Shown here in pieces: positions 55,259 through 62,866 of a DNA stretch of 64,000 bases. Location of the stretch: assembly GCA_004195035.1 (NCBI GenBank), contig SGBD01000001.1:186001-250000 (forward strand). The letters run 5' to 3'. The notes beneath the pieces are model-generated. The model did not search any database. It had not been told where the DNA came from and saw only the letters and a program-made list of their open reading frames with translations. The stretch is from Candidatus Acidulodesulfobacterium ferriphilum (GTDB lineage Bacteria > SZUA-79 > Acidulodesulfobacterales > Acidulodesulfobacteraceae). Each line of letters opens with the position of its first letter. Position 1 is the stretch's first letter. Position numbers and translations under genes: made by a program.

Positions 55259-56068
55259 TTAAATATATAAATATGGGGTTAGCCATTCCAATATTTCGCT
55301 TCGTTTCGGAACGCAAATTCCTTTTGAATTTATGAGCCTTTGTATTATATCGAGAATATTATTATGGTTTATATTTTTAGGATTATCTTTTTTAGCTAAG
55401 ACATGTTCGACAAAATCGAAAGCTAAACATGGAATTGCTATGCAACTTAATAAAGTATTTATTCTGCCGATATTAAAGCGCGCATTATTATTAAAATCCG
55501 GCTTATTTGAAATCATATGATATTTATCGTCTTCATTCCAACCTAAAATATCTAAAAAATTTAAAAAACCTAATAAACCATAAGAACCAAAGCAATCCTT
55601 GCAATTCTTTTCTATATCTTCAATGCAATTTAAAATTTGACGGTTGGGCGCATATCTTAATTTTCCGCCTTCCATTTCCTTAAAATCAAGCATATAAGCC
55701 AATCGATATATTAACGTAAGTAATTTCTTGAATTGACCTTTATTCGTCAAAGATACCTTTAAAATAATATCAAATATTTCGTTAAAACTTAATAAGCCGA
55801 CGCCGCTAACCATAGGGGTCATGTCATAAAGATTAGGATTTTCGGGACGAAAGACCTCTTTTCCAGGTTTAAGGAAATATACTTCGATATTATTTGGTAA
55901 AACACTGATAACATGTTCTTGAGGGTTTTCCCGGGTTCCACTTTTAAAAGAAATCGCTTCGTTAAGTCTTTTGAGTCTTTTTTCTTTAAGTTGCGATTTG
56001 TTTTCCCTGTCTAACCGGCTTCGACCCGTTTGCAATTTTGTTTTTAAAACATTTTCGCAATCATTCAT
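55259..56068 (-). CDS. Candidate restriction endonuclease partner
   Basis: A 269-residue protein I do not recognise by sequence. It lies 14 bases from the methyltransferase stop, convergently, within the same island and shares its operator-like motif, so a restriction enzyme is the best guess. Visible features: a basic start, IEVYFLKPGKEVFRP near residue 63 (an acidic-x-x-x-x-Lys pattern that could hold metal ligands), and helical body. No PD-(D/E)xK signature is certain. Confidence 0.6.
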   Translation of the reverse strand: MNDCENVLKTKLQTGRSRLDRENKSQLKEKRLKRLNEAISFKSGTRENPQEHVISVLPNNIEVYFLKPGKEVFRPENPNLYDMTPMVSGVGLLSFNEIFDIILKVSLTNKGQFKKLLTLIYRLAYMLDFKEMEGGKLRYAPNRQILNCIEDIEKNCKDCFGSYGLLGFLNFLDILGWNEDDKYHMISNKPDFNNNARFNIGRINTLLSCIAIPCLAFDFVEHVLAKKDNPKNINHNNILDIIQRLINSKGICVPKRSEILEWLTPYLYI

Positions 56069-56121
56069 GAACTCTCCATATCCACAATAAGAATAAAATT
56101 TTTGTACTGAAATTTATTATA

Positions 56122-56164
56122 ATTAAAGTTTCTAATAAAATCCTTTCATTAAAGTGGTAATTAA
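56122..56164. promoter_or_regulatory. Operator-like repeats upstream of the candidate restriction gene
   Basis: ATTAAAGT occurs at 56122 and within TTTCATTAAAGTGGTAATTA (from 56144). The longer site matches the one at 54064 in 19 of 21 bases and the one at 54098 in 14 consecutive bases. It lies about 55-95 bases before the start at 56068. The remaining gap to 56355 shows nothing else. Confidence 0.6.
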
Positions 56165-56355
56165 GAATATACGATTGTACTAATATTGTTAGAATACTGC
56201 GACATGCCTCACTGATTTTGCTTGGAGTTCAGGGATAGCTTTGTTAGGACAAAGTCCCCCCCTAAATAAGATGGATTAACGGAAATAATGCACAAACTTA
56301 CAATATTAAACGGGGGGGTGAAAATGAAGGAAACGCCGAACCTGCGAACCCTTTG

Positions 56356-56408
56356 TTTTTAATGGAGCCGGCGATAGGAATCGAACCTACGACCCGCTGA
56401 TTACGAAT
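56356..56408. repeat. att-like repeat, right, island 2
   Basis: A 53-bp copy of the sequence at 51020-51072, forming the 3' part of the intact tRNA-Thr gene on the - strand. Confidence 0.92.
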
Positions 56409-56437
56409 CAGCTGCTCTACCCCTGAGCCACGCCGGC
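56363..56437 (-). tRNA. tRNA-Thr (anticodon CGT)
   Basis: Cloverleaf on the - strand: acceptor GCCGGCG/CGCCGGC, D-arm GGCTCAGGGGTAGAGC, anticodon arm GCTGA-TTCGTAA-TCAGC, T-arm with TTCGATT and encoded CCA. Its 3' end is the integration site of island 2. Confidence 0.96.
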
Positions 56438-56439
56438 GG

Positions 56440-57141
56440 TTATATAACTCTTTTTGCATTTTTAATAAAATTAAGCTTATCGGTTTTATCTTCTATTTCT
56501 TCTGCTAAACGGTTTATTAAGTTCTGGATGTTTTCAACATTAAAGTTATTAAAATCTTCGTTTAATTCCTTAACTTTTTCATCAAAAAGCATTGCGGATA
56601 TCGGGCCTAAGCTCGAGGAAAAAATATCTTTGATAGCATTTAATTTATCGATAGGTACTATTTTGAGAGTTTTAGTCTCGCCCCACTTTGTTTCACCCAG
56701 TAAGGAACTGAATATATCCTCATCCTGAGAACTAACTCTTTTTTCGTGTATATCGGTCAAAGGTGTTGAGGAAAAACTTTCAATAGATTGATTGACTATT
56801 TTTATAAACTCGCTTTCAAGATATGATGTCTCCATTTTAAGCAGGTTCACATTGGAATTTTTCTGACTTACGATAAAAATAAAACCGCTTCCAAATCCGT
56901 TTACGATAATATTTTGCTCTTGAAAATTAAGATATAATGATTGTATATCGATAGAAGAAATGGAATACGAAGCAAAAAGTTTGCTTATTTCCGACGAAAT
57001 TTTATTAATCGCTTCGGGGGTAATATTTTCATCTTTAGAATCAAATCTTAAAACTTCACCGTCAAGCGATGATATTGCACAGGCTTCTACGCCCGAAATT
57101 TTGAGTATTTTATCGATTATACTTTTGTCCTTGTCATCCAT
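56440..57141 (-). CDS. Roadblock/LC7-like protein
   Basis: A 233-residue cytoplasmic protein. The first about 110 residues have the roadblock/LC7 pattern: IIDKILKISGVEACAISSLDGEVLRF, then a central helix and YLNFQEQNIIVNGFGSGFIFIVS, a fold used by small-GTPase regulators (MglB-like) and other scaffolds. The second half is helical and unassigned. It follows another roadblock-like gene 48 bases upstream, forming a pair. The precise role is unknown. Confidence 0.68.
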   Translation of the reverse strand: MDDKDKSIIDKILKISGVEACAISSLDGEVLRFDSKDENITPEAINKISSEISKLFASYSISSIDIQSLYLNFQEQNIIVNGFGSGFIFIVSQKNSNVNLLKMETSYLESEFIKIVNQSIESFSSTPLTDIHEKRVSSQDEDIFSSLLGETKWGETKTLKIVPIDKLNAIKDIFSSSLGPISAMLFDEKVKELNEDFNNFNVENIQNLINRLAEEIEDKTDKLNFIKNAKRVI

Positions 57142-57189
57142 AAAAGTATATATGACCTATAAATTATACAATATTGGCTATAACAGCCG

Positions 57190-57876
57190 CTATGCATTTT
57201 CAAGTAATTTAACCGCTTCTATCTGGGTTTTAAGAGGTTGAACCGTTGGGGAAACCTTTATACTATACAATATGTTTTTATTATTAATAATTATCTTTTT
57301 ATAATTGCCTGCCTCGCATACGGTACTTTTAAGATTTTTAAAATTTAATATGTCGCCCAATTCTTTTGATTGGTTATATAAAAATATGGAATCGGCGGAT
57401 TCAAAATCTGGGTCTTCGACATCTTTGGAATACAAAACCTCTCCGTCCGGCCTTACCGCCAAAATACCTTCTACCCCTGAAATCTTTGCCAGACCTTCGC
57501 TAATTTTAGCAACTAAGGCTGTATTTATTTCGGCTGCCGCGCTTAAATCCGAAACATCCGGACTTTTAACTATTAACGGTTCATCTTCTTCATTAATACC
57601 TGCTTCGCTGATCAATTCAATAATTTCATCGAAAGATTTATCTAATGTATTTTCGGGGGCCGGCTCTCCGATACTAACCTGAATATTAATCTGCCCCTCT
57701 AAATCCTTTAATTCGCGAAAAGCGTCTATATCTTCTTTGAGATCAAAAACTGCCTTTGTTATCTTGCCCTCATTATAATATATTAACCCGCTTTTGTCTG
57801 CTATCTCAAATGAAAGTCTTATATTATCGAAACTATAAAACTGGTCCAATTGATATTTTATATCTTCAAGTATCAT
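57190..57876 (-). CDS. Roadblock/LC7-like protein (C-terminal domain)
   Basis: A 228-residue protein. The last about 100 residues (LVAKISEGLAKISGVEGILAVRPDGEVLYS and later KKIIINNKNILYSIKVSP) resemble the roadblock domain of the neighbour; the first 110 are acidic and unassigned. The pair may act together, possibly in motility or polarity given cheZ nearby, but that is speculative. Confidence 0.6.
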   Translation of the reverse strand: MILEDIKYQLDQFYSFDNIRLSFEIADKSGLIYYNEGKITKAVFDLKEDIDAFRELKDLEGQINIQVSIGEPAPENTLDKSFDEIIELISEAGINEEDEPLIVKSPDVSDLSAAAEINTALVAKISEGLAKISGVEGILAVRPDGEVLYSKDVEDPDFESADSIFLYNQSKELGDILNFKNLKSTVCEAGNYKKIIINNKNILYSIKVSPTVQPLKTQIEAVKLLENA

Positions 57877-58197
57877 TTTATTTTATTGAAAAAATATTAG
57901 TTAATAATAACAAAATTTAATCAAAATATTATTAATTTATTAAATATATATTTTTATCTATTTATTATTTATAATAATATCAAAAAAAATTTACTTAAGC
58001 AAATAAATTCACTTCGACTTTGACTCGGTCTAAGGTTTAAAATGATAAAATAATAATATATTACAATTTTCTCAGATGTTAAACATCTTATATCTTTATT
58101 TTAGAAAATGTCAATTGTAAATTCAATAATTTATTTAATATAATAAATAAATTATTGATGAAAAACCGTATAATAGAATGGAAAATGGGGATTAATT
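57877..58197. other. AT-rich intergenic region, no feature seen
   Basis: A 321-base region between the roadblock-like gene and tRNA-Glu. It is extremely A+T rich with short AT runs; I saw no open frame, hairpin terminator or RNA motif that I can support. It probably holds the promoter of the leftward genes. Confidence 0.5.
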
Positions 58198-58274
58198 TGG
58201 CGTCCCCAACGGGATTCGAACCCGTGTTGCCGCCGTGAAAGGGCGATGTCCTGGGCCGGCTAGACGATGGGGAC
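58198..58274 (-). tRNA. tRNA-Glu (anticodon TTC)
   Basis: Cloverleaf on the - strand: acceptor GTCCCCA/TGGGGAC, anticodon arm TCGCC-CTTTCAC-GGCGG, T-arm with TTCGAAT and encoded CCA. No repeat of its 3' end is found nearby, so it is not occupied by an island here. Confidence 0.96.
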
Positions 58275-58336
58275 AATAAATGATAAAGAAATACTATACT
58301 ACCAGATAGCTATGAAAAAAGCAAGGAAAAAATATA

Positions 58337-58903
58337 TTAAAACCCTAATTCGCTCAATATTGAATTTACATCGTTTTGGGCAATCTTTTGATTATCTAAG
58401 ACTAAATCGTTTAATTTGCCGTATATTTCCTGTTTCCTTTCGATGGTAAGCTCTTTAGCCTCAACCTCAGAATCGACCAACACCTTCAGGAGTTTTATCT
58501 TTGTTTCGTTCAAAGTGTTCTGTATCTTATAAAGTTTTTGTCCGGTTAAATCTTGAAATGAAAGAAGGGCTAACACATCCAGAATCTTATCGATATTTTT
58601 TTTGTTAAGTTCTTTTAAATTGATCAGACTTTCTTTAATTTTTTTTATGGGATTAAGGTCGATGAGGCTGCATAGACTTTTATCTATAACACCGGAGTTT
58701 TCGTTTATATCATCCAGTAGATTCATTATATTATTGGCGGCCTTTTCAGTCTCTTTAATAATATCCGAAATTCCGTCCTGCGCAAGTGGAATACTCTCGG
58801 AACTCTCTTTTACCGGTTTTTTTAAATCCCCGATCTTTTTTGTGGCATCGTCCACAACCCTTGCAAGATCTTTAAGTTCGGCCAACATATCGTCTATCGC
58901 CAT
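58337..58903 (-). CDS. cheZ: CheZ-like phosphatase of CheY
   Basis: CheZ dephosphorylates the chemotaxis response regulator. The 188-residue protein is helical, with LLSFQDLTGQKLYKI near residue 115, matching the catalytic FQDLTGQ (Asp and Gln) of CheZ, and a C-terminal QNDVNSILSELGF, matching the CheY-binding tail (family form VDDLLDSLGF). No other chemotaxis gene is in the window. Confidence 0.88.
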   Translation of the reverse strand: MAIDDMLAELKDLARVVDDATKKIGDLKKPVKESSESIPLAQDGISDIIKETEKAANNIMNLLDDINENSGVIDKSLCSLIDLNPIKKIKESLINLKELNKKNIDKILDVLALLSFQDLTGQKLYKIQNTLNETKIKLLKVLVDSEVEAKELTIERKQEIYGKLNDLVLDNQKIAQNDVNSILSELGF

Positions 58904-59084
58904 AATACCGCCCTGTTAATTTTTTATATATAACTTATATATAAGTTAAAAATATTAATATTTTTGATTTAAATATTAGATTGTAAATAAACGGCTTTAT
59001 TATTTGAATTCCTCTAATTTATACAATAATTTATATTAAAAAACAATTAATTTTTCACAACTCGGCGATTTTATTTTATATTGC

Positions 59085-59657
59085 CTACCGGATACTAAGA
59101 AGTTTGTCCGTAATTCCGTATAACGCCCCTTTTGAAATCTCGCCCACCCAGTGAAACATAATATACCCGCTTTTTGAGATAAAAAATGTTTGCGGTATTG
59201 CGTTCACGCCGCCATAATTACTTATTACGCTCGAGCTTGCATACACGACAGGATATGTCATATCGTAAAGTTTAGTAAAAGACTTAACTCCGGACACATT
59301 GTCGTTAACATTTATTCCGACCACAATCACTCCCTTTGATTTATAAGACTTGTAAAAATTTTCGAGCATCGGGATTTCTGCCCTGCACGGCGGACACCAT
59401 GTTGCCCAGAAATTAATTATAACCACGTGACCTTTAAAACTGCTTAGTGAGAAATCGGTATAGCCTGAAACGGACGGGTTAAGCGCCCTCAATGTAAAAT
59501 CAGGAGCTTTTTCTGGTTTTGCATTTGCGCTTGCACTCGAAATGTAAACTAAACTAAAAAGCAAAAACAAAAAAACTATTATTTTAATTTTAGTCTTAAC
59601 TCTATTCATATGAGGTTGACTCCTCCTGTCCTGCGAACTGCTGAATTCCGTTTCCAT
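59085..59657 (-). CDS. TlpA-like thiol-disulfide protein
   Basis: A 190-residue exported thioredoxin-fold protein. A membrane or signal segment (about residues 25-42) precedes the domain; FWATWCPPCRAEIPML near residue 90 holds the WCPPC active site and GGVNAIPQTFFI near 152 the cis-proline. Such proteins reduce disulfides in the periplasm, for example in cytochrome c maturation. ATG 59657 has GGAGG upstream; ATG 59609 is an alternative that would give a shorter signal. Confidence 0.92.
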   Translation of the reverse strand: METEFSSSQDRRSQPHMNRVKTKIKIIVFLFLLFSLVYISSASANAKPEKAPDFTLRALNPSVSGYTDFSLSSFKGHVVIINFWATWCPPCRAEIPMLENFYKSYKSKGVIVVGINVNDNVSGVKSFTKLYDMTYPVVYASSSVISNYGGVNAIPQTFFISKSGYIMFHWVGEISKGALYGITDKLLSIR

Positions 59658-59721
59658 TTAAGTCCTCCAAAAATAATTTTTTAAATTATAATCATACTTA
59701 AATATTTTTATTATTTATAAT

Positions 59722-60195
59722 CTATCTTTTGCTCTTGATTATTCTTTCAACCTCTCTTTTCTGCTCCTTTTCCTTTATAGATGCCCTTTTGTCGTAAATC
59801 TTTTTTCCTTTGACAAGGGCTATTTCCACCTTTGCCCTGCCGCTTTTTAAATATATTTTTAACGGAATTATTGTAAGATTTTTTTCTTTTGTTTTGCCGT
59901 AAAGCCGCATAATCTCATTTTTATGTAATAGCAAAACCCGCGTTCTAAGGGGGTCTTTGTTTTCTCTTACAGCCTTTTCATATGGGCTGATATGAACATT
60001 CAAGAGAAGCGCCTCGCCGTTTTTTATTACGACATATCCGTCGGAAAGATTTACTTTCCCTGATTTTATGGATTTAATCTCCGGTCCGTATAGCGCAATA
60101 CCTGCCTCATATTTTTCTAAGATTTCATAAAGAAATGATGCCTTTCTATTGTCAGACAGGATTTTAATATTAGATTTATTAGGTTGATGGGACAT
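59722..60195 (-). CDS. smpB: SsrA-binding protein SmpB
   Basis: SmpB delivers tmRNA to stalled ribosomes. It has the family's ILSDNRKASFLYEILEKYEAGIAL start, EIKSIKSGKVNLSDGYVV near residue 43, LLLNVHISPYEKA near 70 and the basic tail KGKKIYDKRASIKEKEQKREVERI. The 157-residue length is normal. The ssrA gene lies 80 bases upstream on the same strand. Confidence 0.97.
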   Translation of the reverse strand: MSHQPNKSNIKILSDNRKASFLYEILEKYEAGIALYGPEIKSIKSGKVNLSDGYVVIKNGEALLLNVHISPYEKAVRENKDPLRTRVLLLHKNEIMRLYGKTKEKNLTIIPLKIYLKSGRAKVEIALVKGKKIYDKRASIKEKEQKREVERIIKSKR

Positions 60196-60275
60196 GGCTA
60201 TATGAATGATACAAAATTATTGAGAATAAGCCTCACCGAACTCCGTTTTGCCTGAGAGTTGCGTGAAGGGAATAA

Positions 60276-60630
60276 TGGTGGAGGCGGCGGGAGTCGAACC
60301 CGCGTCCGAAGATTTAACACTAAAGCATCTACATGTTTAGTTTATTCTTTAAATATGGCTTCAAAAAGCAAAGAATAAACAAAACCTCTTTTCAGCCATC
60401 CTTTAAAGAGTTCGGTGTAAAAGTAAAGGAAACTTTTACGCTATAACCTGCAGTTGTCGTCTTTGAATTTTGCAGGTGGAAATTTCAAAGACGTTAGCCG
60501 ATTAAGCGGCTAATGCGTAATCGTAATTGTCTGCGATTATGTTTATGCTTCGAATGATTAACGAGCCCACAAAGCGTCCTCGACATGCAGCTCACAGCCT
60601 TAATATCACCGTCGAAACCGTTACGCCCCC
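60276..60630 (-). ncRNA. ssrA: tmRNA (ssrA)
   Basis: The 5' end GGGGGCGTAACGGTTTCGAC and 3' end with TTCGACTCCCGCCGCC plus CCA form the tRNA-like part (one G-U pair in the acceptor). On the - strand the resume codon GCA at 60534 starts the tag ADNYDYALAA, with TAA at 60504-60502. The tag ends in the usual ALAA degron. It is a single-piece tmRNA of 355 bases. Confidence 0.96.
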
Positions 60631-60768
60631 ATATTATGTTATTAATTATATCATCCGGTATATTAATAGTCAAATTCTTAATCCACCGTATTTATTTTAA
60701 TTTTACCTGTAATGTTATATAATTTATAAAATTATTTAATTAAAAAATAAAAAGCGGGGCGGTAAAAG

Positions 60769-61527
60769 TTGAAAGAACTCCTGTACATAAAAAAAATTGC
60801 GGAACTCAAGCGGGTTTGCAACATTGCTTTCGATAAAGACCTTATAGATACCCACAGCGGAAACATAAGCATGGGGATAGATAAAAACCTCTTAATTACA
60901 AAAACTGGAAGGAGCCTGATTGATTTAAAGCCGCAAGATTTTACCGTTGCCCCCGTAATAAAACCGGAAAAAGAAGACGGTGGAAATGTTCCTGCCGCCG
61001 CAGCGGCAAAAATCCGTAAAACGGCGGGCGGCAAAGATGATAACAAGGATAATAATGATAACGGCGGCGCTTCGTCGGAAATCGATATTCACCGGTTTAT
61101 ATTAAGAAGTTTCCCGAATTCGACGGTTTTTCATTCTCATCCCGTAAACGCAATCGCTTTAAGTTTAAGCCTTCATAAAAATACGGATAATAACAAGAAA
61201 AAAGGGAACGGATTTAAATCCGTCCCCTTTTTTCTTGAAAAACTTTATAAAAAATATCCAGAATTAGACGAAATAACACCTCTTGATTTTGAATCGGCTT
61301 ATTTTTTTCCTAAAATATATGTTTTCCCGCTTGATTTTACCCTGGACATTAAAACAAAAAATCTAAGAATAGATTTTGAAGCAAAGGATATATTTAAAGA
61401 AAACGGGGTATTCATGATAAAATCCCACGGCTCTTTCTCGTGGGGAAATACGCCGCTTGATGCTTTGAGATGGACGATAATGCTGGAGGCCTCGGCGAAA
61501 ATTATTTTAAAATGCTTATCTTTTTAG
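60769..61527 (+). CDS. Class II aldolase/adducin-family protein
   Basis: A 252-residue protein from TTG 60769, with a GGGGCGG ribosome-binding site. LKRVCNIAFDKDLIDTHSGNISM opens the fold, and HRFILRSFPNSTVFHSHPVNAIALS near residue 110-135 holds the zinc-binding HxH of fuculose-aldolase-like enzymes. The final HGSFSWGNTPLDALRW supplies another metal His. A hydrophilic insertion sits near residues 67-100. Substrate unknown. Confidence 0.85.
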   Translation: MKELLYIKKIAELKRVCNIAFDKDLIDTHSGNISMGIDKNLLITKTGRSLIDLKPQDFTVAPVIKPEKEDGGNVPAAAAAKIRKTAGGKDDNKDNNDNGGASSEIDIHRFILRSFPNSTVFHSHPVNAIALSLSLHKNTDNNKKKGNGFKSVPFFLEKLYKKYPELDEITPLDFESAYFFPKIYVFPLDFTLDIKTKNLRIDFEAKDIFKENGVFMIKSHGSFSWGNTPLDALRWTIMLEASAKIILKCLSF

Positions 61528-62334
61528 CGCCCTGCTAAGCTCCCTCATCCTGTCTATTGCCGTTCCCGATTCTTCCCTTATCTCTTTCCCTACAAGAGAT
61601 ATAAAAACATCCGAAAGCGTCGGAATTTTCCCGTTCTTTGATTCGACTAATTTTTTTAACTCTGAAGGGGTGTCTATTGCTATAATCCTGCCGTTATCTA
61701 TTATAGCTATTTTGTCGCAGTTTTCGGCTTCCTCGATATAATGCGTGGTAAGAAATATGGTTGTTTGCTCTTCTTTTCTCAGTCTATCGATAAAACCCCA
61801 CATATTTATCCTTGTCTGAATGTCGAGGCCCACCGTAGGCTCGTCAAGAAATAAAACGGACGGGGAATGCAGGAGCCCCCTTCCGACCTCGAGCCTTCTT
61901 TTCATGCCGCCAGATAACAGCTTCACGGGCTTATCTTTATAATTATATAAATCTATAAAATTCAGCATATAGTCTATTCTTTCTTTAATGCGTTTTTTAT
62001 CCATACCGTAAAGTTTTGCATGAAAATTAAGATTTTCATAAGCGCTCAGGTCATTATCGAGGGTCGGGTCCTGAAATACAAGCCCTATGGATTTCCTTAC
62101 ATCTTTTCTGTTTGTGAGGGTATTATAACCATTTATATATGCAATGCCGCTTGTTTGACGAACCAAAGCGCACAGAATCTTTATAGTAGTTGTTTTTCCG
62201 GCGCCGTTCGGCCCCAAAAAGGCAAAAAATTCGCCTTTATTTACGCTAAAAGATATATCATTTACAGCAACTATATCCTTATATTTTTTAACTAAATGCT
62301 CGACCAGTATGGCAAATTCAAAATTAACCGGCAT
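61516..62334 (-). CDS. ABC transporter ATPase, ABC-2/drug-type
   Basis: A 272-residue nucleotide-binding protein: Walker A GPNGAGKTTTIKIL near residue 38, VFQDPTLDNDLS near 85, signature LLSGGMKRRLEVGR near 138, Walker B VLFLDEPTVGLD and TTHYIEEAENCDKI. This is the DrrA/NodI-like group that pairs with an ABC-2 permease. No permease is adjacent in the window. The 3' end overlaps the convergent aldolase-like gene by 12 bases. Confidence 0.9.
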   Translation of the reverse strand: MPVNFEFAILVEHLVKKYKDIVAVNDISFSVNKGEFFAFLGPNGAGKTTTIKILCALVRQTSGIAYINGYNTLTNRKDVRKSIGLVFQDPTLDNDLSAYENLNFHAKLYGMDKKRIKERIDYMLNFIDLYNYKDKPVKLLSGGMKRRLEVGRGLLHSPSVLFLDEPTVGLDIQTRINMWGFIDRLRKEEQTTIFLTTHYIEEAENCDKIAIIDNGRIIAIDTPSELKKLVESKNGKIPTLSDVFISLVGKEIREESGTAIDRMRELSRALKR

Positions 62335-62487
62335 AACGACCTCTCGCTTTTAAACATGAAATTTATATTTTCTGGTTCACCTTTTATTGCGCATTATTGA
62401 ATAATATTATAAAATATAACATTAGCATAGTAAAACATTAATTTCGCAAGAAAGTTCCGATTTAACGATTTAAAAATATTAATTTTT

Positions 62488-62862
62488 ATGGAAAAAGAAT
62501 CTATAGTTCTTCTCGGGCATGGTTCAAGGAGAAGCGAAGCAAATAATATACTTAAAAGCATAGTAAAAATAATCAAGCCGAAGTTTCTTGGAATTAATAT
62601 AGAATACGCCTTTTTAGAGCTTGCGGAGCCTAATATCAGGGATATTATAGAAAAATTAGCCGCAAACCGCTATGATTCTATATATGTCATACCGTATTTT
62701 TTATATTCCGGAAACCATGTGTCCAGAGATATTCCAGAGATATTAGGCGAGTACAGGGAAAAATACCCTGATATCAAGTTAAAATTAGGAGACTATCTTG
62801 GAATTGACGAAAGATTAGCGGAACTTGTAATGGAAAGAATCGAATCCATAAAATTAGCTTAA
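62488..62862 (+). CDS. Small CbiX/SirB-type chelatase
   Basis: A 124-residue one-domain protein. IVLLGHGSRRSEANN opens with the family's His near residue 11, and YVIPYFLYSGNHVSRDIPE near 75 has the second His. Short CbiX-type proteins insert cobalt or iron into sirohydrochlorin for B12 or siroheme. Whether this one uses Co or Ni/Fe cannot be told from sequence. Confidence 0.85.
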   Translation: MEKESIVLLGHGSRRSEANNILKSIVKIIKPKFLGINIEYAFLELAEPNIRDIIEKLAANRYDSIYVIPYFLYSGNHVSRDIPEILGEYREKYPDIKLKLGDYLGIDERLAELVMERIESIKLA

Positions 62863-62866
62863 GCAG

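Larger units (their letters stand above)
51020..56408. mobile_element. Genomic island 2 at tRNA-Thr
   Basis: About 5.4 kb between exact 53-bp copies of the tRNA-Thr 3' part (51020-51072 and 56356-56408). It carries an unknown gene, an AlbA_4-type protein, a frameshifted small membrane protein, an XRE regulator, a DNA methyltransferase and a likely restriction enzyme. No integrase is inside. Confidence 0.85.
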
